A stretch of 57,887 bases of DNA from DAOUBF01 sp034432795 (GTDB lineage Bacteria; Chloroflexota; Anaerolineae; DSLN01), in NCBI GenBank assembly GCA_034432795.1, contig DAOUBF010000046.1:1-57887 (forward strand). Reading direction: 5' to 3'. The notes below the pieces were generated by a model, which saw only the letters and a program-made list of their open reading frames with translations, ran no database searches and had not been told where the DNA came from. Below are positions 41,689-49,749 of this stretch, in pieces. Positions within the stretch are counted from its first letter, which is position 1. Every line of letters begins with the position of its first letter. The position numbers were made by a program, and so were the translations under genes.

Positions 41689-44016
41689 ATTAACACATAT
41701 TCCTGTTCCCTCACCATTCCCGCTGCTGCCTGGTCGCGTGGCATCGGCGTGCCTGTTGACAAGCCGGGACACCCCCGCGTGGACGATCCCATGATTGACG
41801 ATGGCCCCTGGGCCGGCGTGCCCCTGGGCGGGTTGGGGGCCGGTTCTATCGGGCGCACCTATCGCGGCGACTTCGCTCGCTGGCACCTGGACATCGGCAG
41901 GCATCGCTTTGAGAGCCTGCCCGCCAACCAGTTCTCCCTGTTCATCGCCCAGGGGGGCAAGACGCAGGCCCATGTCCTGGCGCCCCTGCGCCCCGACATC
42001 CTGCGCGAATGGAACTGGGACATGCCGGTGGGGGCGGGGACATACTACGCCCTGTTCCCCAAAGCCTGGTTCGTATACGATTGGGACATGCTCCCCCTGC
42101 GTCTGGCGCAGAAGCAGTTCTCGCCGATCATCCCGAATAACTATCGCGAGAGCAGTTTTCCGGTGGGCGTGTTTGAGTGGGTGCTGGAGAACCCCGGCGA
42201 CACGCCCCTGACGGTGGGGCTGATGTTCACCTGGCAGAACCTGGTGGGGCATGGCTGGGGGAAGGACCAGGAGGGCGGGAACATGAACATGGCGCTGCGA
42301 CAAGGCGGCCTCACGGGGGTGGTGCTCACGCGCCCCGGCGAGCAGGCCAGCGCCGCCTGGGACGGGTCGTTTGCTATCGTTGCGCCGGAACAGCCCGGCC
42401 TGACGGTCACCTATTGCACGCGCTTCTCGCTGGAGGAGAGCGGCCCGCTATGGGATGATTTCTGCGCCGATGGTCGGCTGGACAATGGCGATGACCCGAC
42501 ACCCGCCCGGCCTGGAGAGCAGATCGGCGCGGCCCTGGCGGTCACCCTGGAACTGGCCCCCGGCGAGGTGCGCACCGTCCCCGTTGCCCTGGCCTGGGAT
42601 TTCCCCATCATGGCGTTCGGTTCAGGGACGCAGTGGTATAAGCGCTATACGCGCTTCTTTGGGACGACGGGGCGCAATGCCTGGGCCATCGCTGCCGAGG
42701 CGCTGGCGCATTACCCCGCCTGGGAACGCGCCATTGACGCCTGGCAGCAACCCATCCTGGACGACCCCGACCGGCCGGCGTGGTATAAGATGGCCCTGTT
42801 CAATGAACTGTATTACCTGGTGGATGGGGGGACAGCCTGGGAAAACGGGCGCGTAGGCGGAGCGCCGCCCGCGCCAGAGGACATCGGCCACTTTGCGCTC
42901 CTGGAGTGCTTTGACTACCCCTTTTACAACACCTTTGATGTGAGCTTCTATGCCTCGTTTGCATTGGCGCTGTTGTGGCCGGAGTTGGAGAAGAGCGTCA
43001 TCCGTGACTTCGCCGCTGCGGTGCCGCTGGATGACCCCAGCCTGATCACGGTTGGGGCCACAGGGGAATGCGCTGTGCGTAAGCGCCCAGGCGCCGTGCC
43101 CCACGATCTGGGATCGCCCACAGAAGACCCCTGGCTGCGTCCAAATGCCTACACCTGGCAGGATAGCAACATCTGGAAGGACCTGAACAGTAAATTCATG
43201 CTTCAGGTGTGGCGTGATGCCGTCCTCCTGGGCGATCAAACGCTCATCCACCAGACCTGGCCGATGGTTGTGCAGGCGCTGGAGTACCTGCACGGGTTTG
43301 ACCGTGACGGCGATGGCCTGCCGGAGCACGATGGCGTGCCCGATCAGACCTACGACCAGTGGCCCATGAGCGGGGTGAGCGCCTACTGTGGCGGCCTGTG
43401 GCTGGCTGCGCTGGAAGCGGCCATAGAGATGGGCCGGCTGGAGGGGGATGCGGAGCATGTGGCCCGCTATGCCGACTGGCTCGGCCGGGGCCGGGCCGCG
43501 TTTGAAGCCAGGCTGTGGAACGGCTGCTACTATCGCTATGATTCCAGTGGCGGCCCCTCCTCGGAGACCATTATGGCCGATCAACTCGCCGGGCAGTGGT
43601 ATGCCGACGCCACCGGCCTGCCGCCGATTGTGCCGGAGGCGCATATTGAGGTGGCCCTGCGCACTATCTACGACTATAATGTGCGCCGCTACGCCAACGG
43701 GCAGATGGGCGCGGTCAACGGCATGTCTCTTGACGGGGGGGTGGATACGTCCAGCGAGCACTCACAGGAGGTCTGGCCGGGGGTCACCTATGCGCTGGCG
43801 GCGCTGATGCTGGGCCGGGGGCTGAAGGAGGAGGGCTGGGCCACCGCCTGGGGTGCGGTCAACGTGATCTACAATCGCGGCTATTGGTTCCGCACGCCGG
43901 AAGCCTATGACGTGGAGGGGAACTTTCGCGCCAGCATGTACCTGCGTCCGTTGAGCCTGTGGGCCATTGAACATCAGCTTTCCGTAATCCATCATCGGAG
44001 GATGAAGGGGGCATGA
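41689..44016 (+). CDS. Glycoside hydrolase family 116 (beta-glucosidase / glucosylceramidase-like), probable AUU start
   Basis: 775 aa from ATT 41689 or 755 from GTG 41749. N-terminal beta-sandwich (DDGPWAGVPLGGLGAGSIGR, RGDFARWHL) and a C-terminal (alpha/alpha)6 domain with DHDGVPDQTYDQWPMSG-like text (EHDGVPDQTYDQWPMSG). GH116 cleaves beta-glucosides or beta-xylosides with retention. The segment SLTIPAAAWSRGIG directly upstream of GTG 41749 looks like conserved family N-terminus, and no ATG, GTG or TTG exists in frame before it. AAAGGA lies 10 nt before ATT 41689. Stop overlaps the next start (ATGA). No signal peptide. Confidence 0.85.
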   Translation: MNTYSCSLTIPAAAWSRGIGVPVDKPGHPRVDDPMIDDGPWAGVPLGGLGAGSIGRTYRGDFARWHLDIGRHRFESLPANQFSLFIAQGGKTQAHVLAPLRPDILREWNWDMPVGAGTYYALFPKAWFVYDWDMLPLRLAQKQFSPIIPNNYRESSFPVGVFEWVLENPGDTPLTVGLMFTWQNLVGHGWGKDQEGGNMNMALRQGGLTGVVLTRPGEQASAAWDGSFAIVAPEQPGLTVTYCTRFSLEESGPLWDDFCADGRLDNGDDPTPARPGEQIGAALAVTLELAPGEVRTVPVALAWDFPIMAFGSGTQWYKRYTRFFGTTGRNAWAIAAEALAHYPAWERAIDAWQQPILDDPDRPAWYKMALFNELYYLVDGGTAWENGRVGGAPPAPEDIGHFALLECFDYPFYNTFDVSFYASFALALLWPELEKSVIRDFAAAVPLDDPSLITVGATGECAVRKRPGAVPHDLGSPTEDPWLRPNAYTWQDSNIWKDLNSKFMLQVWRDAVLLGDQTLIHQTWPMVVQALEYLHGFDRDGDGLPEHDGVPDQTYDQWPMSGVSAYCGGLWLAALEAAIEMGRLEGDAEHVARYADWLGRGRAAFEARLWNGCYYRYDSSGGPSSETIMADQLAGQWYADATGLPPIVPEAHIEVALRTIYDYNVRRYANGQMGAVNGMSLDGGVDTSSEHSQEVWPGVTYALAALMLGRGLKEEGWATAWGAVNVIYNRGYWFRTPEAYDVEGNFRASMYLRPLSLWAIEHQLSVIHHRRMKGA

Positions 44017-45335
44017 CGACCGGGCTGTTGAGGTTCCCTGACCAATTCCTGTGGGGCGCAGCTACGGCGGCCTACCAGATTGAGGGGGCCTGGGACGCTG
44101 ATGGCAAAGGCGAGTCCATTTGGGATCGCTTCAGCCACACCCCCGGCACAGTGGACAACGGCGACACGGGCGATGTCGCCTGCGATCACTACCATCGCTA
44201 TGCTGAGGATGTGGCCCTCATGCGCCGCCTGGGGCTGAGGGCCTATCGCTTCTCTATCTCCTGGCCGCGCGTCATCCCCCGTGGGCGGGGAGCGCCCAAC
44301 CCGGCGGGGTTGGACTTCTACGACCGCCTGGTGGATGCTTTGCTGGCGGCGGAGATTCAGCCCTTTGCCACCCTGTACCATTGGGATTTGCCCCAGGCCC
44401 TGCAGGATGAGGGCGGCTGGGGCAGCCGTGCCACTGTGGAGGCCTTCGCCGAATACGCCGCCCTCATGGCCCGCCGCCTGGGGGACCGTGTGCGCGCCTG
44501 GATCACCATCAATGAGCCGCAGGTGGTGGCTTTTGCCGGCCATAAGAGCGGCCAGCACGCGCCAGGGCTGAAAGATGAGAAGCTGGCCCTGCAGGTGGCC
44601 CACCATCTGCTGGTGGCGCACGGCCTGGCGGCTCAGGCCATCCGCGCCGTTCACCCCCAGGCCCAGATCGGCATCGCCCTCAATCTGTGGCCGGTTGAAC
44701 CGGCCAGCGACGCGCCCGAAGACCGCGCCGAAGCGGAACGGCGCTGGCGCCAGGACAATGCCTGGTTCCTGGAGCCGCTCTTTTATCAGCACTATCCCCG
44801 GGAGATTTGGGAGGCATATGGAGATAAGGCGCCCCGCATTGCGCCGGACGATTGGGCCTGGATCGGCGTCCGGCTGGATTTCCTCGGCGTGAATTACTAC
44901 AGTCGCAGCTTGGTCACTGCCAGGAGCGATATTGCGCCTGTGCCCGGTGCGGACTACACCGCAATGGGCTGGGAGGTCCACGCGCCTGCGCTGGAGCGGC
45001 TGCTGCGCCGCCTGAAGCAAGAGTACCCCCCAATCCCTATCGCCATCACCGAGAACGGCGCCGCCTTTGACGACACGGTTGGGCCGGATGGCCGCGTGCA
45101 CGACCCCTGCCGCATCGCCTACCTGCGCGATCACCTGATCGCGCTCCATCGGGCCATCCAGGCGGGCGTGGACGTGCGTGCCTACTTTGTCTGGTCGCTG
45201 TTAGATAATTTTGAGTGGACCTTCGGCTATTCCAAACGCTTTGGGCTGGTGTATGTGGACTATCCCACCCAGCGGCGTATCGTGAAAGACAGTGGCGAGT
45301 GGTATGCGCAGGTGATCGCCCGGAATGGATTGTAG
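44013..45335 (+). CDS. Glycoside hydrolase family 1 beta-glucosidase
   Basis: 440 aa. Acid/base Glu168 in TINEP and nucleophile Glu347 in ITENG, plus N-terminal FLWGAATAAYQIEGA and C-terminal WSLLDNFEW. Cytoplasmic. Hydrolyses beta-glucosides, galactosides or mannosides taken up by the ABC importer. Last gene of the LacI-type locus; a small hairpin (45341-45360) without T-run follows. Confidence 0.97.
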   Translation: MTTGLLRFPDQFLWGAATAAYQIEGAWDADGKGESIWDRFSHTPGTVDNGDTGDVACDHYHRYAEDVALMRRLGLRAYRFSISWPRVIPRGRGAPNPAGLDFYDRLVDALLAAEIQPFATLYHWDLPQALQDEGGWGSRATVEAFAEYAALMARRLGDRVRAWITINEPQVVAFAGHKSGQHAPGLKDEKLALQVAHHLLVAHGLAAQAIRAVHPQAQIGIALNLWPVEPASDAPEDRAEAERRWRQDNAWFLEPLFYQHYPREIWEAYGDKAPRIAPDDWAWIGVRLDFLGVNYYSRSLVTARSDIAPVPGADYTAMGWEVHAPALERLLRRLKQEYPPIPIAITENGAAFDDTVGPDGRVHDPCRIAYLRDHLIALHRAIQAGVDVRAYFVWSLLDNFEWTFGYSKRFGLVYVDYPTQRRIVKDSGEWYAQVIARNGL

Positions 45336-45402
45336 ATTGTAGCTGAAGCATGGCTTCAGCAGTCCAGATGGCAGTCCAGATGGCGAGGCGGCGCCTCGCC
45401 CT

Positions 45403-45457
45403 TACCCCCCACCTCAACTCTCCCCCGCCAGGGGGAAGGGGGTGGGGGCTGCGGAGG
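45403..45457. repeat. Family 1 repeat
   Basis: CCCCCACCTC and CCCCCGCCAGGGGGAAGGGGG units between the convergent GH1 and cupin genes. Confidence 0.65.
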
Positions 45458-45469
45458 GGAGCCGGAGGG

Positions 45470-45931
45470 CTACCGGTTCTTGATAGACCAGTCAAAGCCG
45501 ATGGTGGGATCGTCGTAGGGGATGCGCTCTTCATCCGGATCGGCGGGCTGGTAAGAGCGGGTGGTGTGGTAGAGCAGGAGGACGGGCTTGTTGCCCAGGA
45601 CCTGGTAGCCATGCGCCACACCTGCGGGGATGAGGATGGTGACGGGATTGTCTTCTCCTGCGTAAACTACCTGGGTCACGCCATACGTGGGCGAATCCGG
45701 ACGGCGGTCGTACATGACGATGCGGGCCATGCCGTCGGCCACGTACCACACATCATCTTGATACTTATGCCAGTGGAAGGCTTTGATCACGCCGGGGTAC
45801 GTGCGCGTGATGGTGGTCTGCCCGAAGCGGCTGAGCATCCCGTCATCATCGCGCAGAATCTCGCGCAGATAGCCCCGGTCGTCCACATGCGTGACCAGCT
45901 TTTTAATCACCACACCCTGGATATTCGGCAT
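45470..45931 (-). CDS. RmlC-like cupin (dTDP-sugar epimerase family)
   Basis: 153 aa. One double-stranded beta-helix; HVDDRGYLREIL, TITRTYPGVIKAFHWHKYQDD and PAGVAHGYQVLGN match dTDP-4-dehydrorhamnose 3,5-epimerase and related WxcM-like proteins. The chain is shorter than RmlC (about 180). No other rml genes are near, so substrate is uncertain. Precedes the SDR gene's stop by 48 nt on the same strand; may form an operon with it. Confidence 0.85.
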   Translation of the reverse strand: MPNIQGVVIKKLVTHVDDRGYLREILRDDDGMLSRFGQTTITRTYPGVIKAFHWHKYQDDVWYVADGMARIVMYDRRPDSPTYGVTQVVYAGEDNPVTILIPAGVAHGYQVLGNKPVLLLYHTTRSYQPADPDEERIPYDDPTIGFDWSIKNR

Positions 45932-45979
45932 GGCACCTCCCCTGAGGACGCAGGGCGGAAGACGGATGTTCCCCCTGGG

Positions 45980-46714
45980 TCACAACAGCGATCTTCCCCC
46001 ATCCACGACAAGGACTTCCCCTGTAATGTAATCTGATTTTAGCAGAAAAACCACTGCCTCGGCCACATCCTGGCCAGAGCCGGTGCGCCGCAGCGGCAGC
46101 CTGGCGCCGAGGGCCTGCCAGCGTTTGTCGGACCAGCCGACCGGTTTGGCCACTGGGCCGGGGGCCACGGCGTTGACGCGGACTGTCGGCGCTAACGCCA
46201 GGGCCAGCACGCGGGTGAGCATGATCAGGCCCGCCTTGCTGACGCTATGGTGCGCGTAAGAGGGCCAGGGCCTAAGCCCGGACAGGTCGGCAATGTTGAC
46301 GATGGCCCCGCCCTGCGGCTGTTCCAGCATCAGACGGGCAGCGGCCTGCGCGCACAGAAATGGCCCTTTGAGGTTGATGCCCAGCACCCGGTCCCAATCG
46401 GCCTCGGTGATGTCTAGCAGAGGCTTACGCTCCATGATCGCCGCACTATTGACCAGCACATCCAGGCGGCCAAAGTGCGCCGCGACCTGGGCAAACAGCG
46501 CCTGGACGTCCGGCACACGGGCATGATCGGCCTGGAGGGCGATAGCCGCTACGCCCAGCGCCTGGACATCGGCCAGGGTGCGTTGTGCGGCCTCTGCCGA
46601 GGTATGGTAGTGGATGACCAGGTGCATCCCCTCCCGCGCCAGGCCCAGGGCGATGTCGCGTCCCACGCGATGAGCCGCCCCGGTCACCAGCGCCACCCTG
46701 CCCTTCAGTTCCAT
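45980..46714 (-). CDS. Short-chain dehydrogenase/reductase with His in place of catalytic Tyr
   Basis: 244 aa. Rossmann motif TGAAHRVG (TGxxxxxG with AxRVG, pteridine reductase-like), NSAA, and VNAVAPGPV. The expected YxxxK reads HSVSK, so His replaces Tyr at the catalytic position; a Tyr lies three residues earlier (SYAHHSVSK). An Asp 13 residues before (ADLSG) resembles PTR1/FolM. It may be a pteridine reductase-like enzyme or have altered chemistry. A family 2 repeat lies between it and the cupin gene (45944-45968). Confidence 0.88.
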   Translation of the reverse strand: MELKGRVALVTGAAHRVGRDIALGLAREGMHLVIHYHTSAEAAQRTLADVQALGVAAIALQADHARVPDVQALFAQVAAHFGRLDVLVNSAAIMERKPLLDITEADWDRVLGINLKGPFLCAQAAARLMLEQPQGGAIVNIADLSGLRPWPSYAHHSVSKAGLIMLTRVLALALAPTVRVNAVAPGPVAKPVGWSDKRWQALGARLPLRRTGSGQDVAEAVVFLLKSDYITGEVLVVDGGRSLL

Positions 46715-46718
46715 TTTC

Positions 46719-46770
46719 CTTGATCCCTGTCGCCGAAGGCGATGTTGTTAGATAATCCGTTGAGTACCAT
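46719..46770. repeat. Family 3 repeat, complementary orientation
   Basis: TTCCTTGATCCCTGTCGCCG, AAGGCGATGTTGTTAGATAA, then TCCGTTGAGTACC: the reverse complement of the copy at 34.6 kb, with almost no mismatch. Confidence 0.8.
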
Positions 46771-46786
46771 CGGCCCCCCTGAGTTC

Positions 46787-47356
46787 CTATAAGTTCCCCT
46801 CGTGCTTTTGCTGTTCCTTCAGCCAGGTCTCAAAAGGTAACTGCTCCGGCAGGGGCCGTCCCTCCTCCAGGCGGCCATCGCCGCGAATATGGAGGACGCG
46901 GACGGACTGCACCAGCAGCGTCTGGCCGATCAGCCGGTGGCGGTGGCAGCGGTTGGGGTCCTCCTCGGCGCACATGATGGCGACGCGCTTCTGGGCAGCC
47001 AGGGCGATCAGGGCCTGGATGGCCTGGCGATAGGCTTCGCGCTCGGCCAGGAACGTCGGTGTGGCGCGGACGCCGGGCGGCAATTCCGGCTGCCGTCCCC
47101 CCAGCCGCTCTTCCCACTGGTAGGTCATCCCGGCCTCCTCCAGGTGACGGCGCAACGTGTCCTTGCGGAACTGTGTGTTGAATCGGCTATAGGGCATGGA
47201 GCGCACATCCACGAGCACCTCAATCTGGTGCTGTTTGAGCAGCGCCAGAAAGCGGGAAATGGGATGATTGGAGTGGCCGATGGTGTAAACCGTCACCGGT
47301 CCGATAGGCCAGGCCGCGCCGTTGTCCGTCGTCTGGCGTCCGTCGTCCATCGTCAT
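46787..47356 (-). CDS. DUF488 family protein
   Basis: 189 aa. TIGHSNHP near residue 22, LVDVRSMPYSRFNTQF, and AIMCAEEDPNRCHRHRL are hallmarks of DUF488, a family with unproven roles, perhaps nucleic-acid related. The ATG at 47356 overlaps the proline dehydrogenase stop; residues 3-12 (MDDGRQTTDN) derive from a family 2 repeat at 47319-47356. Confidence 0.9.
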   Translation of the reverse strand: MTMDDGRQTTDNGAAWPIGPVTVYTIGHSNHPISRFLALLKQHQIEVLVDVRSMPYSRFNTQFRKDTLRRHLEEAGMTYQWEERLGGRQPELPPGVRATPTFLAEREAYRQAIQALIALAAQKRVAIMCAEEDPNRCHRHRLIGQTLLVQSVRVLHIRGDGRLEEGRPLPEQLPFETWLKEQQKHEGNL

Positions 47357-48282
47357 CTCTCGCGGATGATGTTGCTCAGCAGGAACCAGACGTTGGCCGG
47401 GCGCTCGGCCAGACGGCGCATGAAGTAGGGATACCACTCGCTGCCGTAGGGAACATAGACGCGCACGGTGTAGCCCTCGGCGGCCAGGCGCTCTTGCAGG
47501 TCGCGGCGGATGCCGTAGAGCATCTGGAACTCAAACTCGTCGGGCCGGATGTGGCGCTCGGCCACGACCTGCTTGGCCCGGTTGATGATCTTCTCGTCAT
47601 GCGTGGCGATGGCCAGATGGACGCCGCGTTTGCGGGCCTCATCGCTCAGCAGCATCTCCATGAGCTTCACATAGTTGGCATCCACGTCGGCCTTCCGGGG
47701 GAAGGCGATGTCCGGCGGCTCCTTGTAGGCTCCCTTGCACAGGCGCACCCGTGCGCCCTCCTGGATCAGGCGGCGGACGTCCGCCTCGCTGCGGTAGAGA
47801 TAAGCCTGGATGACGACGCCGACGTTATGATGGTTCTGGTGCAGGCGGTAATACAAGTCCAGCGTGCGTTGGGTGTAGGGGGAGCCTTCCATATCAATGC
47901 GCACGAAGGTATTGTAGCGGGCGGCGCGTTCCAGGATCTGGGCGACGTTCTCGGCGCAGAAGTCATCGCTGATGTCCAGGCCCAGTTGGGTCAATTTGAT
48001 GGAGACGTGCGACTTGAGGCCATACTGGGCGATGCAATCCAGGATGTCCAGGTAGTCGTCGCGAGCGCGTTGGGCATCCTCGCGGCTGATGACGTTCTCG
48101 CCGAGATGGTCCAGGGTGGCCAGGATGCCTTTTTCGTTCAGGGCGCGGACAACGCGGATGGCGTCTTCGGGCGTCTCGCCAGCGACAAAGCGGGCGGCCA
48201 TGCGTCGGGCGAAACCAAAGCGCGTCAGCCAGCGGCGCAGCCAGGTATTGTGTGAGAGATAGATAAAGAAGGCTCGGAACAT
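47353..48282 (-). CDS. Proline dehydrogenase
   Basis: 309 aa, monofunctional PRODH of TIM-barrel type. VSIKLTQLGLD, FVRIDMEGS, RLCKGAYKEP, ATHDE and FEFQMLYGIR are the flavin and substrate motifs. It oxidises L-proline to pyrroline-5-carboxylate and passes electrons to quinone. The P5C dehydrogenase gene is not in this window. It heads a two-gene operon with DUF488. Confidence 0.95.
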   Translation of the reverse strand: MFRAFFIYLSHNTWLRRWLTRFGFARRMAARFVAGETPEDAIRVVRALNEKGILATLDHLGENVISREDAQRARDDYLDILDCIAQYGLKSHVSIKLTQLGLDISDDFCAENVAQILERAARYNTFVRIDMEGSPYTQRTLDLYYRLHQNHHNVGVVIQAYLYRSEADVRRLIQEGARVRLCKGAYKEPPDIAFPRKADVDANYVKLMEMLLSDEARKRGVHLAIATHDEKIINRAKQVVAERHIRPDEFEFQMLYGIRRDLQERLAAEGYTVRVYVPYGSEWYPYFMRRLAERPANVWFLLSNIIRER

Positions 48283-48330
48283 GGGTGATTGCCTCGGTGA
48301 TGCATAATAATGATGAACCCCATGTGCACT

Positions 48331-48358
48331 ATTTTACTGTGGTTTATGTGCAGATCAA
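48331..48358 (-). promoter_or_regulatory. Proline dehydrogenase promoter
   Basis: On the minus strand TTGATC (48353-48358), 16-bp spacer, TAAAAT (48331-48336), about 48 nt upstream of the ATG. Confidence 0.55.
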
Positions 48359-48409
48359 AAGCGCATGGTTTCAACCGCAGGGCCGTTGAAATGCTTACAG
48401 GGGCAACTG

Positions 48410-48595
48410 TCAGTGTCCAATCTGGCCCACCCAGGCGAGGACCGCGATCAGGGTCAGGAAGAACAGGAACAGGAACACCGGCCAGAGGTCAGGGCGGCGC
48501 GGCGGGCCTGTAGGTGGCTGGGGAGAGGCCGGGCGGTGGGATGATCCCTGGTAGAGGATCTGATCCGGTGTGAACAGGTTCTTTTTCTGCCCCAT
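48410..48595 (-). CDS. Small C-terminally anchored membrane protein, unknown
   Basis: 61 aa. Polar Pro-rich N-terminus with PPRRPDLWP, then one membrane helix (about 39-56) near the C-terminus. Layout and RRPDLWPVFLF parallel the 57-aa product upstream (LTLGDLWPFLLF). The start codon lies within a 12-bp inverted repeat that could hide it. No family recognised. Confidence 0.62.
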   Translation of the reverse strand: MGQKKNLFTPDQILYQGSSHRPASPQPPTGPPRRPDLWPVFLFLFFLTLIAVLAWVGQIGH

Positions 48596-48639
48596 AGCGC
48601 CCGCTAGGTCGCGCCTCGTTGCGGCCTCTATGGGGCAGA
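48586..48639 (-). promoter_or_regulatory. Hairpin enclosing a start codon
   Basis: TCTGCCCCATAG (48586-48597) and CTATGGGGCAGA (48628-48639) are perfect 12-bp complements with a 30-nt loop. The ATG of the 61-aa gene (48593-48595) is paired in the stem, suggesting translational control. Confidence 0.5.
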
Positions 48640-48704
48640 GTATGCAAGAAGCGGGCCAGGCCTTCAGATTTAAATCACATCAACCGGTATGGGCTTCAGC
48701 GCCT

Positions 48705-48878
48705 CTAGCGGCTGCCAACGATCAGGAGCATGGCGATGAGCAACAGGGCGAAGAGCAGGAAGGGCCACAGGTCGCCCAGGGTGAGGGGTGGGCGGGGGCG
48801 TCGGGCCGCGCCTGACGTCGGGCGCGGCGGCCATTCGGCGATGTTGGCAAACTCAAAGCGGATCTTCTTTCTGCTCAT
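48705..48878 (-). CDS. Small C-terminally anchored membrane protein, unknown (57 aa)
   Basis: 57 aa. MSRKKIRFEFANIAEWPPRP start, an Arg/Pro-rich middle, and a single membrane helix (about 38-54) that ends four residues from the C-terminus. GAGGAG ribosome site 7-8 nt upstream. Similar in plan to the 61-aa product downstream; the two may be diverged paralogues. Confidence 0.65.
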   Translation of the reverse strand: MSRKKIRFEFANIAEWPPRPTSGAARRPRPPLTLGDLWPFLLFALLLIAMLLIVGSR

Positions 48879-48910
48879 GGGCGGCTCCTCTACCTCTGTG
48901 CCTGGCTTCC

Positions 48911-49219
48911 TCAGGGGTTTTGGCTTCCCTCGTGTTCAGAGAATCCGTTGAGCACCTGATCGTGAACGGCGAGTGGATCGGCGGCCTCGGCGACCGGCTC
49001 TATGGTGAGCGGCGGGGTGGGTTTGGGTTCTGCGCCGGCGCGCTCGCGCAGGAGCGGCCAGGCGAGCGCCGCCAGGCCCGCGCCGAGCGCGATCAGGATC
49101 AACACCCAGCCCCAGGTGGCCATGAGCCGGGCGGCAACGCGGTCAAGGACCATGCCGAGCACGGCGGCCACAACGAAAATGATCCACAGGGCCTGATCCG
49201 TTTCAAGCGCCCGCTTCAT
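48911..49219 (-). CDS. Small two-helix membrane protein, unknown
   Basis: 102 aa. Two membrane helices (about 11-30 and 35-56) with a short loop, then a Pro/Glu-rich cytoplasmic tail. The final 15 residues (VLNGFSEHEGSQNP) are coded by a family 3 repeat fragment at 48937-48960. First of three small membrane-protein genes on the minus strand. Confidence 0.7.
   Translation of the reverse strand: MKRALETDQALWIIFVVAAVLGMVLDRVAARLMATWGWVLILIALGAGLAALAWPLLRERAGAEPKPTPPLTIEPVAEAADPLAVHDQVLNGFSEHEGSQNP
48937..48960. repeat. Family 3 repeat fragment inside a gene
   Basis: GTTCAGAGAATCCGTTGAGC is the complement of the CAACGGATTCTC core and lies within the 3' end of 48911-49219. Confidence 0.6.
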
Positions 49220-49371
49220 CAGCGTAACTTAACCCTAACCTTAAGATCAGCAAGCAATGTGATAATAGCACGGAATAGGGGTGAGGACAAGTCCGCTCAT
49301 AGAGGCTTTTGCCCCTCGGCCTGTGCCGGGCTAAAATGGTTTCGTTCCTCCCCACGCCAGAGGAGGCTCCT

Positions 49372-49725
49372 ATGAAAGCACAGCCTGACGAGAGCCTGTA
49401 TCCGCGCATCTATGCGATCGTGCGCCAGATCCCGCCAGGGCGCGTGGCGACCTACGGCCAGATCGCGGCCCTGGTCGGCCCGCCCTGCGATGCCCGGCTG
49501 GTCGGCTGGGCCATGGCGGCCCTGCCGTCGGGGACGGATGTCCCCTGGCAGCGCGTGATCAATGCCCAGGGCAAGATCAGCCTGCGCAAATATTCACGTG
49601 GCCACGAACTACAACGGAGGCGGCTGGAGGCCGAGGGGGTGCAGTTTGACGAGCGTGGCCGGATTGACCTGGCGCGGTACGGCTGGATGGGGCCGGAAGG
49701 GCCGGAGCAGCCCAAATTGCTCTAA
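49372..49725 (+). CDS. Alkyltransferase-like protein (ATL)
   Basis: 117 aa, MGMT DNA-binding fold: IPPGRVATYGQIAALVG and VPWQRVINAQGKIS. The active-site PCHR of methyltransferases reads PWQR, Trp replacing the reactive Cys, which defines ATL proteins. They bind O6-alkylguanine and hand it to nucleotide excision repair. AGAGGAGG precedes ATG 49372. Convergent with metG. Confidence 0.93.
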   Translation: MKAQPDESLYPRIYAIVRQIPPGRVATYGQIAALVGPPCDARLVGWAMAALPSGTDVPWQRVINAQGKISLRKYSRGHELQRRRLEAEGVQFDERGRIDLARYGWMGPEGPEQPKLL

Positions 49726-49749
49726 GTGCACTCCCCCACGTGCCCGACC

